Shown here piece by piece: positions 7,025 through 15,238 of a DNA stretch of 64,000 nucleotides. Location: NCBI GenBank assembly GCA_963717375.1, contig OY970329.1, positions 620,001 through 684,000 on the forward strand. The letters run 5' to 3'. Made by a program: the position numbers and the translations under genes. The stretch's first letter is position 1; each line of letters begins with the position of its first letter. The notes below the pieces were generated by a model, which searched no databases, was not told the origin of the DNA, and saw nothing but the letters and a program-made list of their open reading frames with translations. This stretch comes from VRUE01 sp963717375 (GTDB lineage: Bacteria; Actinomycetota; Thermoleophilia; Solirubrobacterales; 70-9).

Positions 7025-7759
7025 ATGCGACCCAAACTGACCTTCGCCAACGTGATCTCGTGCCTCGCCCTGTTCGTCGCCCTCGGCGGCCTTGCCGTGG
7101 CCGCGGGGTTGCCCAAGAACAGTGTCGGGACCAAGCAACTGAAGAAGAACGCGGTGACAGCCGTCAAGATCAAGCAGGGTGCGATAGGCGCCTCCAAGAT
7201 TCAGGAAAGCGCCGTCGGCGCGACGAAGATCCAAGACGGCGCCATCTCCGCCGCAAAGATTCAGGGTCGCGCCATCACCGGGGCGCAGATCGCCGATGGC
7301 TCGCTGACCGGCACTCAGGTGAACGCCTCGACCCTCGGAATCGTTCCCAGCGCCGAGAGGGCCAACCGGGCCGATTCGCTGCCGCCGCCGGAAGCCTGGC
7401 ACCTGGTCGGCGCACCGGGAGAGCCTCAGTTCAAAAATGGATGGGAAGACTTCGAACCGGCATCGCTGCTGGAACCGGTCGCCTTTTTCAAGGACCATGA
7501 AGGGATCGTCCACCTCAAGGGCCGGGCCACGAGGTCAACCCCTGGCAGCAATTTCATCTTTGCTCTGCCGCCGGGATTTCGGCCCGCCACGAACAAGGTG
7601 CTAATCCAGGCCGTTTCCTGCGAATGCAGCAGCGGCCCGGTGGGCGAGCTCGACATCAACGGGACGAAGCCGGCCGAAGAATTCAATTCGGGCGCGCTCT
7701 ACGGCCCCAACGCCACCACGGTCGGCCTCGACGGCGTCACCTTCCGCGCCGAATCCTGA
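7025..7759 (+). CDS. secreted repeat protein with A-x-K-I-Q repeats
   Basis: A 244-residue protein. The N terminus MRPKLTFANVISCLALFVAL is a typical export or anchor segment of this lineage. Residues 38-100 hold imperfect 10- to 11-residue repeats (GAIGASKIQ, SAVGATKIQ, GAISAAKIQ, RAITGAQIADG), which are likely to form a beta-helical or fibre-like stem. The C-terminal half (about 120-244) looks like a beta-rich globular domain with two Cys (VSCECSSG). Proteins with this stem are abundant in Solirubrobacterales and are thought to be cell-surface; binding target unknown. It lies divergent from the acylphosphatase gene. No good ribosome binding site is visible, so the message may be leaderless. 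Confidence 0.78.
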   Translation: MRPKLTFANVISCLALFVALGGLAVAAGLPKNSVGTKQLKKNAVTAVKIKQGAIGASKIQESAVGATKIQDGAISAAKIQGRAITGAQIADGSLTGTQVNASTLGIVPSAERANRADSLPPPEAWHLVGAPGEPQFKNGWEDFEPASLLEPVAFFKDHEGIVHLKGRATRSTPGSNFIFALPPGFRPATNKVLIQAVSCECSSGPVGELDINGTKPAEEFNSGALYGPNATTVGLDGVTFRAES

Positions 7760-7768
7760 GCGGAGGTC

Positions 7769-9988
7769 TCACCGCCGCCGCAGGCGGAAGTGAAAGACAG
7801 CCGGCGTGCGGTCGGCGTTGCCGGCCCGGTCGACGGCAACGACGCGGAACGTATGTGCCCCGGCGTGCACCACGTAGGCGCGCGGTGAGCTGCAGATACG
7901 GAACGGGCTGCCGTCGATGCGGCAGCGGAAGCGCGAGCCGGCCTCACTGGATCCGAAGCGGAAGGAGACGCGGCGGCTGCCGGTCCTGGTGATCAGCAGC
8001 TTGCGCGGGTGAGCGCCGAGCAGGGTCCGCGGCGGCTTGGTGTCCGGGCGCGGTTTCGGCGGCGGCGGCGATTCGATCAGCGGCGGCGCCGGGATCTCGG
8101 GTGGCGGCAGGTTGAAGTTGTCCTGCGCGGCTTCGATTACCGTCTCGCATTCGATCGGTGTCGGGTCGCCGAATTCGGCGAAGTCGACGATCGCGATGTC
8201 CGTGTCGGCACCGCAATCGATCAGAGCGTCGGGGTCGGAGGCGTTGGCGAGGATCAGGTCTTCGCCCGCTCCCGACCGGTAGGTGTCGGGGTCGTCGTGG
8301 CCGAGCAGTTGGTTGGGGCCGCTGTCGCCGTAGAAGGTGTCGGGCAAACCGCTGCCCTCCAGATCCTCGATGCCGTGCAGCGCGTCGAGCGTGCCGCCGG
8401 CGCAGCTCGGCACTCCCGTCGAGGCGTTGGGGTGCCCCGCCTGGCCAAGGGCGAGGTTGGCGCCGACCCCTTCGTCGAACTTCGCCCAAGAGGCATTGTC
8501 GCGCCCATTCCCGCCTTCGATCGTGTCGCCTTCGCAAATCGTGTTGGAGAGGAAGAGGTCGTTGCCGTCTTCCCCGAACAGCACGTCCTGGCCTTCGTTG
8601 CCGGTGGCCACATCGTCTCCGCCGCGGCCGTGCAGCATGTCGTCGCCAGGCCCGTCGACGAGGATGTCGTCGCTTTCGTTGCCCGAGAAGATTTCGTCGT
8701 CACCGGCCCCGCCGAGCATCATCAGCGAGCTCGTCGCCGGCATCCCTTCGGCGTGGAGGTCATCGCCACCGTCGAGCCCGGCGACCAGAAGCGAGTCGAG
8801 CGGCGCAGGCAGGGTGCAAACGCCGGTGGCATTGGCGTTTTGCAGCACGCAGCCGGACGCCGGCGAAGGGGTCTGGAAAGTGGTGCCGGTCAGGTGGAAG
8901 GTCACCGTCTGCCCCGAGGCACCGCTGGTGGGATCGACCGTGACTTTGTCGTCCCCGTTGCCGCCGAGCAGATAGAGCTCGGTGTAGCCGCCCGCACCTT
9001 CGGTCATCGAGCCGATGGTCACCGCGCTCGCTTCGTGCGTCACGACGGGACCGTTGCCCGCGGTCGACTCGCAATCCGGGGCGGGTATCCCGCCGACGCA
9101 GTCGTCGCCTTCGGCGCCCCCGTCGAGCTTCGTCGCGCCACTGCCGGCGATCAGCACGTCACCGCCACCGCCACCGAAGATTTCCTGGGTCGCCGAAGCC
9201 CCGACGATGTAGTCGGAAAAGGGGCTGCCGACGATCCGCTCGAAATCGGCGCCATCGACTTTGTCGACCCCGCCACCGTTCGGCGCACCCCCGTTGTCGC
9301 CGTTTTCTTCTTCCGGCGCCGCGGTCAGGTCGAGGTAGACGCCCCGGCCGGCGCCGAATGCGGGAAAGCCAGAGTGCTGGCCGGAGAAGTCGGGGTAGCC
9401 TGTCCGATTGCCGAAGCCGGGCGTAACCCCGGTCGAGTAGCTGAGTGTGTCGACGTCGGTCGGCGGGCCGGAGTCGCGGGGGTGGTCGATCGTCGCGTCG
9501 CCGCGGATGTAGTCGTTGCCTTGTTCGCCGTCCAGGGTGTCAGCGCCGAAGCCGCCGATCAGCAGGTCGTCGCCGGGTCCGCCGCGCAGGAGGTCGTCGC
9601 CGGGGCCGCCGAAGAGCTTGTCGTTGCCTTCTCCGCCGAGCAGTTTGTCGTTGCCGCGCTCGCCGAAGACGATGTCGTCGCCGGGGCCGCCTTCGAAGGT
9701 CTGGCTGCCGACGCCAAGCCGGCAGCCGGACGGGCAGGAGGAGATAGCGGCCGCGATCGGCCCGGGCACGATCGTGTCGTTGCCACCGCCGCCGCTGACC
9801 GAGGCAACGCCGGCCGGGACGACGATCGTGTCGGCGCAGGGCGTGCCTTCGATCGTGTCGCCGACGCGCTCCGGGCCTTCGGCGCAGCTCGGCGGCCCGG
9901 CGGGGCTCGGCGACGCTCCCGCCTGCGACGGCGCGAGCACGAGAACTGCCAGTAGGAGGGCGGCGACGGTCAAGGTCAGGCGACGCAT
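7769..9988 (-). CDS. secreted RTX-type calcium-binding repeat protein
   Basis: A 739-residue protein. Residues 1-27 are a signal peptide (LTLTVAALLLAVLVLAPSQA). Several blocks of the calcium-binding nonapeptide G-G-x-G-x-D-x-L-x follow, for instance GGPGDDLLRGGPGDDLLIGG near residue 140, LGGAGDDEIFSGNESDD near 430 and GNEGQDVLFGEDGNDLF near 480. The last 90 residues form a separate module after a Pro-rich linker (PPPPKPRP), ending with HTFRVVAVDRAGNADRTPA, which resembles an Ig-like surface domain. RTX repeats fold on calcium outside the cell. The ATG at 9988 is chosen because GAGGAAG precedes it at ideal spacing. Confidence 0.85.
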   Translation of the reverse strand: MRRLTLTVAALLLAVLVLAPSQAGASPSPAGPPSCAEGPERVGDTIEGTPCADTIVVPAGVASVSGGGGNDTIVPGPIAAAISSCPSGCRLGVGSQTFEGGPGDDIVFGERGNDKLLGGEGNDKLFGGPGDDLLRGGPGDDLLIGGFGADTLDGEQGNDYIRGDATIDHPRDSGPPTDVDTLSYSTGVTPGFGNRTGYPDFSGQHSGFPAFGAGRGVYLDLTAAPEEENGDNGGAPNGGGVDKVDGADFERIVGSPFSDYIVGASATQEIFGGGGGDVLIAGSGATKLDGGAEGDDCVGGIPAPDCESTAGNGPVVTHEASAVTIGSMTEGAGGYTELYLLGGNGDDKVTVDPTSGASGQTVTFHLTGTTFQTPSPASGCVLQNANATGVCTLPAPLDSLLVAGLDGGDDLHAEGMPATSSLMMLGGAGDDEIFSGNESDDILVDGPGDDMLHGRGGDDVATGNEGQDVLFGEDGNDLFLSNTICEGDTIEGGNGRDNASWAKFDEGVGANLALGQAGHPNASTGVPSCAGGTLDALHGIEDLEGSGLPDTFYGDSGPNQLLGHDDPDTYRSGAGEDLILANASDPDALIDCGADTDIAIVDFAEFGDPTPIECETVIEAAQDNFNLPPPEIPAPPLIESPPPPKPRPDTKPPRTLLGAHPRKLLITRTGSRRVSFRFGSSEAGSRFRCRIDGSPFRICSSPRAYVVHAGAHTFRVVAVDRAGNADRTPAVFHFRLRRR

Positions 9989-10069
9989 TACTTCCTCATA
10001 CCCCTTTGCGGTCATCCGATGCGGTGTGGCTCCGAGCCAAAGCGGGAATGCCCGGGCCGAGCGCCTCGT

Positions 10070-10669
10070 CTACGCCGCGCGAAGCACTTCGACAACCGGT
10101 CCAGCGGACACGTGCTCGATCCGCCGGGCAGCCGCACGCGCCACTTTCGGGCCGCGCTCGCGCCAGACGATGTGCAGCGCCATGTCGATCGCCGAGGTCA
10201 CTCCGCCGGCGGTGAGCACGTCGCCGTCGTCGACCACCCGGGCCTCGGGGTGCACTTCGGCGCCCGCCACCGCCAGATCCTCGATCGCGGCTCGGTGGGT
10301 GACTGCGGGTCGGCCGCGGAGCATCCCGCTCGCCGCCAGCAGCATCGCGCCCGTGCAGACGCCCGCCACCACGCTCCCGGCCGCGTGCCGCTCCGCGATC
10401 GCCGCCGGCATCGTGCCGCGCTGGACTTCCCCCCAGGCGCCTTGAGGCGCTTTCGAGATCCAGCTGCCGCCCGGTACGACCAGCAACTCCGGGGCCGGCC
10501 CGAGGAATCGCGAGGGGGTCAGCGAGAGACCGTGAGCGGTGCGGACGATCGGCGCCAGATCCAGGGTCACCAGCTCGACCGCGAAGCCGGCGGCCGCGAG
10601 GATCTCGAAGGGCGCGATTGCGTCGAGCTCGTCGGCACCGTCGTAGATGAGGATCTGAACCTGCTCCAT
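10070..10669 (-). CDS. DJ-1/PfpI family protein
   Basis: A 199-residue single-domain member of the DJ-1/PfpI superfamily: VQILIYDGADELDAIAPFEI at the N terminus, then GSVVAGVCTGAMLLAASGML with the nucleophile-elbow Cys (A-G-V-C-T-G-A), then RPAVTHRAAIEDL, and VVDDGDVLTAGGVTSAIDMAL. The pattern is close to isonitrile hydratase-like proteins and to the sensor domain of GlxA regulators, but no AraC domain follows. Start at ATG 10669 rather than an upstream codon, because it sits directly before the first strand. It is divergent from a GlxA-type regulator, 71 bases away, and is a likely target of it. Confidence 0.85.
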   Translation of the reverse strand: MEQVQILIYDGADELDAIAPFEILAAAGFAVELVTLDLAPIVRTAHGLSLTPSRFLGPAPELLVVPGGSWISKAPQGAWGEVQRGTMPAAIAERHAAGSVVAGVCTGAMLLAASGMLRGRPAVTHRAAIEDLAVAGAEVHPEARVVDDGDVLTAGGVTSAIDMALHIVWRERGPKVARAAARRIEHVSAGPVVEVLRAA

Positions 10670-10705
10670 ATAACGAAGATGACAGCGGGCCGGTAATACC
10701 GCCAG

Positions 10706-10740
10706 TGGCAGGAAAGACACTGTCCGCTAGAATCCTGCCA
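10706..10740. promoter_or_regulatory. inverted repeat, candidate AdpA/GlxA-type operator
   Basis: TGGCAGGA (10706-10713) and its exact complement TCCTGCCA (10733-10740) face each other in the gap between the DJ-1 gene and the GlxA-AraC gene. Extended, the arms read TGGCAGGAAA and TGGCAGGATT, close to the Streptomyces AdpA site TGGCSNGWWY. A smaller palindrome GACA-C-TGTC lies between them at 10716-10724. AdpA belongs to the same GlxA-like class, so autoregulation and control of the divergent gene is a reasonable inference. Confidence 0.5.
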
Positions 10741-11682
10741 ATGCCTGCGCACCAAGTCGTAGCCGTGGTTCTGGAGGGCGTCAGGGTGCTCGACCTCGCC
10801 GCTCCAGCGCACTTCTTCGGACACCTCGGCCCGCCCCGATACGACTTCGCCCTCGCCGCGGTCGAGCCCGGCGCGGTGCGCGGCTCGAGCGGGTTCGACA
10901 TCGCCGTCGAGCACGGCATCGATGCCATCGAGGGGGCGGACACGGTCGTCGTCCCCGGCTATGGCCCAACCGATCAAGCCCCTCCCGAGGCGCTGCTCGA
11001 CGCTCTGCGCGCGGCCGCCGCCAACAGAGCCCGCGTGATGTCGATCTGCACCGGCGCCTTCGCCCTTGCCCACGCCGGGCTGCTCGACGCGCGCCGTGCG
11101 ACGACCCACTGGGCCGACGCCGAGGCGCTCGCTGCCGAGTTCCCCACCATTGAGGTGGACCCGAACGTCCTCTTCGTCGACGAAGGCGACGTGCTGACCA
11201 GCGCCGGCGTGGCGGCCGGCCTCGACCTCTGCCTCCACGTCGTCCGCAGCGATCACGGCGCCGAGGTGGCCTCCGCGTTCGCGCGGCGAACGGTGATCGC
11301 GCCCCACCGCGACGGCGGCCAGGCCCAGTTCATTGACCTCCCCGTTCCGGCACTCGCCGGGCGCAACACCGACCTCGCCCCCACCCGCGCCTGGGCGCTG
11401 GAGCGACTGGACCAGCCGCTCGACGTGGCGACGCTCGCCGGGCACGCGCTGGTCTCGCCCCGCACCTTCGCCCGCCACTTCCGCGCCGAAACCGGCACCA
11501 CACCGCACCGCTGGCTCCTGCACCAGCGCGTCCTGCAGGCCCGGCGCCTGCTCGAGCGCTCCGACGCATCGGTCGAGGAGGTCGCGACAAGCTGCGGCTT
11601 CGGCAGCGCCGCCTCCCTGCGGGCCCACTTCAAGAGTCAGACCGGGACCAGCCCGGTCGCCTATCGCCGAGCCTTCGGCTAG
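10741..11682 (+). CDS. GlxA-type transcriptional regulator (DJ-1/PfpI + AraC HTH)
   Basis: A 313-residue regulator. Residues 5-165 are a DJ-1/PfpI sensor domain (QVVAVVLEGVRVLDLAAPAH; the elbow reads MSICTGAFALAHAGLLDARR; then ATTHWADAEALA). Residues 215-313 are a two-helix-turn-helix AraC DNA-binding domain (LDVATLAGHALVSPRTFARH and VEEVATSCGFGSAASLRAHF). ATG 10741 is preferred over 10705 because the latter codon would place the operator-like repeat inside the coding region. Ligand unknown. Likely regulates itself and the divergent DJ-1 gene. Confidence 0.88.
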   Translation: MPAHQVVAVVLEGVRVLDLAAPAHFFGHLGPPRYDFALAAVEPGAVRGSSGFDIAVEHGIDAIEGADTVVVPGYGPTDQAPPEALLDALRAAAANRARVMSICTGAFALAHAGLLDARRATTHWADAEALAAEFPTIEVDPNVLFVDEGDVLTSAGVAAGLDLCLHVVRSDHGAEVASAFARRTVIAPHRDGGQAQFIDLPVPALAGRNTDLAPTRAWALERLDQPLDVATLAGHALVSPRTFARHFRAETGTTPHRWLLHQRVLQARRLLERSDASVEEVATSCGFGSAASLRAHFKSQTGTSPVAYRRAFG

Positions 11683-11707
11683 GTCAGGCGCCGCACGCCC
11701 GAAGACT

Positions 11708-12553
11708 TCACGAGTGATGCTTTTTCTTGTGCTTCCTCACGCAGACCGTGTGGCCATGCCGTTTGACCTGCTTAAAGGCCTTCTTACAGCGGGGTTTCGG
11801 CTTCGGCTTGGGCGTCGGCACCGGCGGCACCGAGACGACGGGCGCCGAGACGACGGGAAGATGGGGAACAACGACACGCGAGACCGGTTTGCTCAGCTTT
11901 GCGTTGATGCCGGTGATCGTGCCCGGGGCAGAGACGCCGACGAGAGTCGCACTTCCGAAGCTGGTGGCTTCGTTGTAGTAGCGCGTTTCGTAGCCGAGGA
12001 CTTCCGGCCAGAATCCGACAACCCAGGAGCCCGACGCGACCCCAATGATCGTGTAGTTGCCAGATGGGTCAGTAGACGCACAGCCGCCAAACGCGCTCAG
12101 CGTTTCCGCGCAGACTTCAACGTCTTTGATACCTGCGCCCGTGACGGCATCGGTGACCCGCCCCGCGATCTTGCCGCCTTCCTCCAGTTCCGCGTCAACG
12201 CCTGAGACCGTACCCCCGCTCGTCACCACCACCTCATCGGCGTCTTCGAAAGAGGCCGCGCCATCGAAGTACTGCGTGAGGTAGCCGAGGTACGGGGCCC
12301 AAAATTCGACTACGTAGTGACCATCCGGGAGACCGACGATGGCGTATTTGCCATCGGGTCCGGTCGTGTCGCAGGCTTCGACTTCACCGTAGGCACAGAC
12401 TTCGACTCCTTCGATGCTGGTGACGGAGTTGGTGACTTCTCCTTTGATTTCGCCCGTCGCCGCCGCCGCGGTCCCAGCCATCGCAAACAGCGCGACAACC
12501 GCCGCTACCACCACGCAATACAAGCTAATCCCCGGACGAGAAATCACCGTCAC
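11708..12553 (-). CDS. secreted protein with two CarboxypepD-type beta domains and a basic tail
   Basis: Up to 281 residues. A signal peptide ends near residue 32 (AVVALFAMAGTAAAATG). Two related beta-sandwich units follow, each starting with an I-x-G-x-V motif (IKGEVTNSVTSIEGVEVCAY and IAGRVTDAVTGAGIKDVEVC) and each holding a D-x-x-G-x-Y-x-I-x-G element (GPDGKYAIVGL, DPSGNYTIIGV) typical of carboxypeptidase-regulatory-like domains. The C terminus is Pro-Lys and then His-Lys-rich (VRKHKKKHHS), which may hold the protein in the envelope. Starts at GTG 12553 and GTG 12547 are both possible; the second has better spacing to AGGGGGAAGG. Function unknown, probably surface or adhesive. Confidence 0.8.
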   Translation of the reverse strand: MTVISRPGISLYCVVVAAVVALFAMAGTAAAATGEIKGEVTNSVTSIEGVEVCAYGEVEACDTTGPDGKYAIVGLPDGHYVVEFWAPYLGYLTQYFDGAASFEDADEVVVTSGGTVSGVDAELEEGGKIAGRVTDAVTGAGIKDVEVCAETLSAFGGCASTDPSGNYTIIGVASGSWVVGFWPEVLGYETRYYNEATSFGSATLVGVSAPGTITGINAKLSKPVSRVVVPHLPVVSAPVVSVPPVPTPKPKPKPRCKKAFKQVKRHGHTVCVRKHKKKHHS

Positions 12554-12569
12554 CTTCCCCCTTCAGATC

Positions 12570-12610
12570 GATTGAAGTCGCGCACTCTACAAGTCTTGTG
12601 CGGTTCAATC
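12570..12610. terminator. interrupted hairpin between the MBL gene and the CarboxypepD-like gene
   Basis: GATTGAA (12570-12576) pairs with TTCAATC (12604-12610), and CGCAC (12581-12585) pairs with GTGCG (12598-12602), leaving a 12-base loop. It lies 41 bases downstream of the MBL stop and 17 bases upstream of the next gene's start on the minus strand. It could end the HD-MBL transcript or act in the leader of the secreted protein gene. Confidence 0.45.
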
Positions 12611-12650
12611 AAGAACCGTACGAATTGGCTTCCCGAACTGGCGGTTGACC

Positions 12651-13382
12651 TCAGATGTCCAGCGAGCCCGGGCGAAGGACCTTTGGGTCGTGCCCAGGAA
12701 TGACGCTGGCGCCACTGTCGCGCAGGGCGCGGAGGCGTTCGGCGGAGCGGCGCTGCTCGGCGTGGTCGTCAGCGAAAGACGGGAAGCGATGGTCGTCGAG
12801 GCCAGCGGCAAAGTGGGTGACATCGGCACCGATGATCAGGTCCTCGCCGATGCGGACCGACTGATGGCCCGGGGTGTGGCCGGGCGTGACCAGCAGCTCG
12901 ATCGAGCCGTCGCCGAGGAGATCGTGGTCGCCGTCGACGAGGATCACCTCGCGCTCGTCGTCGATGTAGTCGCGCGGGTAGAAGAAGTTCCGCTCGATCG
13001 CAGCCCGGTCGCCCCCGGCCTCCCATTCGCGGCGCTGGACGACGATCGGGATGCTCGAGGGCAGCAGCGAGAGGCCGCCCGCGTGGTCGTAGTGCAGGTG
13101 GGTGAGGACGATCTTGGTGATCGTGGCCGGGTCGACCTGCTCGGCCACGGGCCGGTCGAGCTCGAGCGCGAAGAGGCTCATCGTCGGCGAGCCGCCGTAG
13201 TGCGCAGGGCCGTCGGCGCAAGCGCCGGGGTGCAGGCCGGTGTCGATCAGGATCCGCTCGGTCTCGGTCTCGACGACGTAGGCCGGGACCGGGAAGCGGA
13301 TGCGCTCCTCCGGATCGGAGCCCTGGCGCCAAATCGCCGCGGAGCCGCTGACCCAGCCGGCGTCCAGCGCCTCGACCTTCAC
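12651..13382 (-). CDS. metallo-beta-lactamase-fold hydrolase, AHL-lactonase-like
   Basis: A 243-residue enzyme. The HxHxDH metal motif is LTHLHYDHAGGLSLLP (about residue 95), followed by TPGHTPGHQSV, GADVTHF and a final PGHDP. The order and spacing match the AttM/AiiA-type N-acyl homoserine lactonase subfamily; lactone or ester substrates are likely, but AHL itself is not shown. The GTG start at 13382 overlaps the stop of the HD-domain gene (GTGA), giving a coupled pair. Cytosolic, no signal peptide. Confidence 0.85.
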   Translation of the reverse strand: MKVEALDAGWVSGSAAIWRQGSDPEERIRFPVPAYVVETETERILIDTGLHPGACADGPAHYGGSPTMSLFALELDRPVAEQVDPATITKIVLTHLHYDHAGGLSLLPSSIPIVVQRREWEAGGDRAAIERNFFYPRDYIDDEREVILVDGDHDLLGDGSIELLVTPGHTPGHQSVRIGEDLIIGADVTHFAAGLDDHRFPSFADDHAEQRRSAERLRALRDSGASVIPGHDPKVLRPGSLDI

Positions 13383-14137
13383 CGCGAATGGTCCAACGGG
13401 TTGGCGGAGACGAGCTTGGTGAAGCCGAGGCGGTGGAGCAGGGCGGCGCGGGATTGCGGCCGGATCTTCGCCTGACGCGCGGTGTCCGCCAAGAGCAGAT
13501 CGCTCGAGCCCTCGCGCGGCCATTTCGCCACCACGTCCGAGACGCTTGCGGTGGGAAGCAGCTCAACCCGCCGGCCGACGACGTCGACCATGACCCCTTT
13601 GCTGAGCAGAACCGCCTCCGGCCCATAGCGCTCCGGGACGCTGATGTTGAGGTGCAGCGAGATCGCCTCGGCGACGGTGCGGGCGCGGTCCGCCGGGGCC
13701 TGGTGGTCGCAGAGCAGGGTGTGCGCCGCCCGCGCCCCCTCGACCGCGAAGCAAGCGGCGCTCGGATCGCGACCGTCGTGCGCCTCGGTCAGCCCGAGGT
13801 CGTGCAGGACGCAGGCCAGGTAAAGCAGCTCCTCGTCGTGGTCGACGCGATCGCGCCGGGCGACGAGCGCGGCGAAGGCCCAAGTGCGCAGGCAGTGGCC
13901 GTAGAGCGGCGGCTTCGAAAGCTCGCGCACGCGCTCCTCGGCCTCACGGGCCAGAGCTGTATCCGGAGGACTCGGAAGGCTCAGTGGGTCGGCGTCGCGA
14001 ATGATCCGGCGGCGCACGGCGGCGGGAAGCCGCGAGAGCTGGGCCAACACTCCTTGGCGCAGCAACTCCGCCTGGTCGGCGCGGCCGAGGCGGCCGTCCG
14101 TCCGCTGCGCCCATGCCCAACTCCCGAGATCGCTCAT
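13379..14137 (-). CDS. HD-domain hydrolase
   Basis: A 252-residue protein. The HD metal site reads YGHCLRTWAFAALVA for the first His and YLACVLHDLGLTEAH for the H-D pair, with a later His in EAISLHLN. This spacing is like the small HD group that includes cyanamide hydratase-like proteins and many phosphohydrolases. Substrate unknown. The first of a two-gene operon with the lactonase-like gene, joined by a four-base overlap. Starts at ATG 14137, in a 102-base gap facing the second GlxA regulator. Confidence 0.82.
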   Translation of the reverse strand: MSDLGSWAWAQRTDGRLGRADQAELLRQGVLAQLSRLPAAVRRRIIRDADPLSLPSPPDTALAREAEERVRELSKPPLYGHCLRTWAFAALVARRDRVDHDEELLYLACVLHDLGLTEAHDGRDPSAACFAVEGARAAHTLLCDHQAPADRARTVAEAISLHLNISVPERYGPEAVLLSKGVMVDVVGRRVELLPTASVSDVVAKWPREGSSDLLLADTARQAKIRPQSRAALLHRLGFTKLVSANPLDHSR

Positions 14138-14198
14138 GCCTGATTGCTACCAACGGCGCCGAGGCAACAACCGTAGCTTGTCCGAATACGAGGGATAT

Positions 14199-14214
14199 CT
14201 GTCCTTGCGGACAG
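14199..14214. promoter_or_regulatory. palindrome upstream of the second GlxA regulator
   Basis: CTGTCC-ttgc-GGACAG, six-base arms, 26 bases before the GTG start at 14240 and 62 bases from the divergent HD gene. A further TTGTCCG at 14179-14185 repeats one arm. Well placed as an operator of either gene; binding factor unknown. Confidence 0.4.
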
Positions 14215-14239
14215 CAGCCCGTACCTGCAAGATGTCCCT

Positions 14240-15238
14240 GTGCCAGCTCCTACCCGCCAGGTGGTGCTCGTCGCCTTCGACGGCGTGCAACTGCTCGACG
14301 TCATCGGCCCGTCCGACGTGCTCGACGCCGCCACCCGCCTGCTCGGCGGCAACGGCGGCTACCGGATGATCGTCGCGACCCCCGATGGCCAGCCCGTTCG
14401 CGGCTCTGGGGCACTGCGCCTCGACGCGGACATCGCGCTCGGCAACGTCCGCCGCCGCGGCGTCGACACGGTAATCGTCGGCGGCGCCCTGGCGATCGAC
14501 GACGTCCTCGGCGACCCGCGGCTGACGCCGGCACTGCGGCGCATAGCCGCCGGCACCCGCCGAACCTGCTCGGTCTGCGCCGGCGCCTTCCTGCTCGCCG
14601 AGGCCGGCCTGCTCGACGGCAAGTCGGCGACGACCCACTGGGCCTTCTGCGAGGAGCTCGCCCGCCGCCACCCCGGCGTCCGCGTCGAGCCCGACCGAAT
14701 CTTCGTCCGCGACGGGCGGGTTTCGACCTCGGCCGGGATGACCGCCGGCATGGACCTCGCCCTCGCCCTGGTCGAGGAGGACCACGGGCCCGAGGTGGCG
14801 CGAACCGTCGCCCGCTGGACCGTGATGTTCCTCCAACGCCCCGGCGGACAGTCCCAGTTCTCCGAGCGCCTGGCGCTGCCCGCGGGCGTCGCCCCGCCGA
14901 TCCGCCGAATCCTCGACCGCATCGCCGCCGATCCGGCCGGAGACCACCGCCTCCCCCGGCTAGCCCAGCAGGCGTCACTCTCCGAGCGCCACCTGCGCCG
15001 CCTCTTCTCCGAGCAGACCGGAACGACCCCGGCCCGCTTCACCGAACGCGTCCGCGTCGAGGCGGCCCGCGACCTGCTCGAGGACAGCGCCACCCCGGTC
15101 GACGCCATCGCCGCCCATTGCGGCTTCGGCAGCACGGAGACCATGCGTCGAGCTTTCTTGCGAGTTCTAGGCGTAGGCCCGGCCGAGTATCGCGGCCGGT
15201 TCCGCTCGAGCGTGACGCCCACCACGGCCGACGTTTGA
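14240..15238 (+). CDS. GlxA-type transcriptional regulator (DJ-1/PfpI + AraC HTH)
   Basis: A 332-residue regulator built like the one at 10741. Residues 5-185: DJ-1/PfpI domain (QVVLVAFDGVQLLDVIGPSD; elbow SVCAGAFLLAEAGLLDGKSA; TTHWAFCEELARRHP). Residues 225-325: AraC-type double HTH (HRLPRLAQQASLSERHLRRL; VDAIAAHCGFGSTETMRRAF). Start is a GTG at 14240, directly ahead of the conserved PTRQVVLVAFDG. It is divergent from the HD/lactonase operon across a 102-base gap with a palindrome, suggesting that it controls that operon. Confidence 0.88.
   Translation: MPAPTRQVVLVAFDGVQLLDVIGPSDVLDAATRLLGGNGGYRMIVATPDGQPVRGSGALRLDADIALGNVRRRGVDTVIVGGALAIDDVLGDPRLTPALRRIAAGTRRTCSVCAGAFLLAEAGLLDGKSATTHWAFCEELARRHPGVRVEPDRIFVRDGRVSTSAGMTAGMDLALALVEEDHGPEVARTVARWTVMFLQRPGGQSQFSERLALPAGVAPPIRRILDRIAADPAGDHRLPRLAQQASLSERHLRRLFSEQTGTTPARFTERVRVEAARDLLEDSATPVDAIAAHCGFGSTETMRRAFLRVLGVGPAEYRGRFRSSVTPTTADV

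Noticed and set aside
8009..9955. Long plus-strand open frame opposite the RTX protein gene
   Set aside because: It has no domain and its residues reflect the antisense of Gly-Asp repeats; the minus-strand gene has a signal peptide, RTX repeats and a ribosome site.
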